Positions 63,857-64,000 of a stretch of DNA of 64,000 bases are shown here, in pieces. The stretch's first letter is position 1, and each line of letters opens with the position of its first letter. Made by a program: the position numbers and the translations under genes. Below the pieces are notes generated by a model. It was not told the DNA's origin. It searched no databases and saw only the letters and a list, made by a program, of their open reading frames with translations. Source of the DNA: Ferrimicrobium sp. (GTDB lineage: Bacteria > Actinomycetota > Acidimicrobiia > Acidimicrobiales > Acidimicrobiaceae); assembly GCF_027319265.1 (NCBI RefSeq), contig NZ_DAHVNP010000031.1, positions 293,401-357,400 on the forward strand, written 5' to 3'.

Positions 63857-64000
63857 TATCTCCAAGCCCTCGGCCGATTAGTACCGGTCGGCTGAACACA
63901 TTGCTGTGCTTACACCTCCGGCCTATCAACGTGATCGTCTCTCACGGGCCTTACCAGGTTAACCCTGTGGGAAACCTCATCTTGAAAAGAGCTTCGCGCT
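63857..64000 (-). rRNA. rrl: 23S ribosomal RNA, 3' end (partial)
   Basis: On the minus strand the edge of the window carries the 3' end of 23S rRNA, recognisable by GTTGATAGGCCGGAGGTGTA and by ACCGGTACTAATCGGCCGAG near the terminus. The gene continues beyond the right edge. The exact 3' end is approximate. Confidence 0.92.

Noticed and set aside
1..64000. CRISPR array, tRNA genes, prophage or insertion sequence
   Set aside because: No regularly spaced repeats, no GTTC-type tRNA arms in the gaps, no integrase or transposase motifs were seen. A dedicated tRNA and CRISPR scan would settle this.

Overview
The window looks like a chromosomal segment of a medium-GC actinobacterium, most plausibly of the class Acidimicrobiia (Ferrimicrobium/Acidithrix-like). 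That assignment is inference. It rests on a complete Pup-proteasome locus, an F420 pathway FO synthase, a DUF4193-type protein, many GTG/TTG starts with GGAGG ribosome binding sites, and acidophile-type envelope and transport genes. No rRNA comparison could be run.

Layout. 1-4.3 kb: a HAD hydrolase, endonuclease IV (minus), a disordered-linker protein, a GNAT acetyltransferase and a Nudix hydrolase. 4.2-7.1 kb: a phasin-like protein, an extremely acidic DUF4193 protein and a double-domain ThyX-like protein. 7.2-20 kb, all on the minus strand: mpa, dop, pup, prcB, prcA, pafA, a type I signal peptidase, a zinc-ribbon protein, trpS, tatA, tatC and a HelY-type helicase. This resembles the mycobacterial mpa-to-helY block, but pafB and pafC are absent between pafA and tatA. 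Divergent from mpa is a ferredoxin, followed by trmI with three small membrane-protein genes. 22.7-26.9 kb: 6-phosphogluconolactonase, fused FO synthase (fbiC) and a LOG-family protein. 27.9-31.5 kb: a three-gene cluster of secreted pilin-like proteins.

31.9-36.4 kb: a decayed ABC-ATPase fragment, then a tricorn-type protease, then the intact paralogue of that ATPase. 36.4-45.1 kb is a minus-strand cluster (LacI regulator, GH39 glycosidase, lipoprotein binding protein, two permeases, two ATPases). It reads as an oligosaccharide uptake and hydrolysis system although the transporter is of Opp/Dpp type. 45.4-51.5 kb: an MDR reductase, a NagD-like phosphatase, an unrecognised protein, a TPR protein, an ABC-F ATPase and a DsrE-like protein. 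51.8-63.3 kb: a second Opp/Dpp system split over a fused double ATPase, two divergent permeases and a distant binding protein, with an amine-oxidase-like flavoprotein, an MFS exporter and an NDH-2/SQR-like flavoprotein between them. The right edge holds the 3' end of a minus-strand rRNA operon (23S end, 5S, strong terminator).

Functional themes: regulated proteolysis (Pup-proteasome plus tricorn), Tat and Sec protein export, F420 metabolism, and two oligopeptide/oligosaccharide-type ABC importers. No tRNA, CRISPR array, insertion sequence or phage module was recognised.
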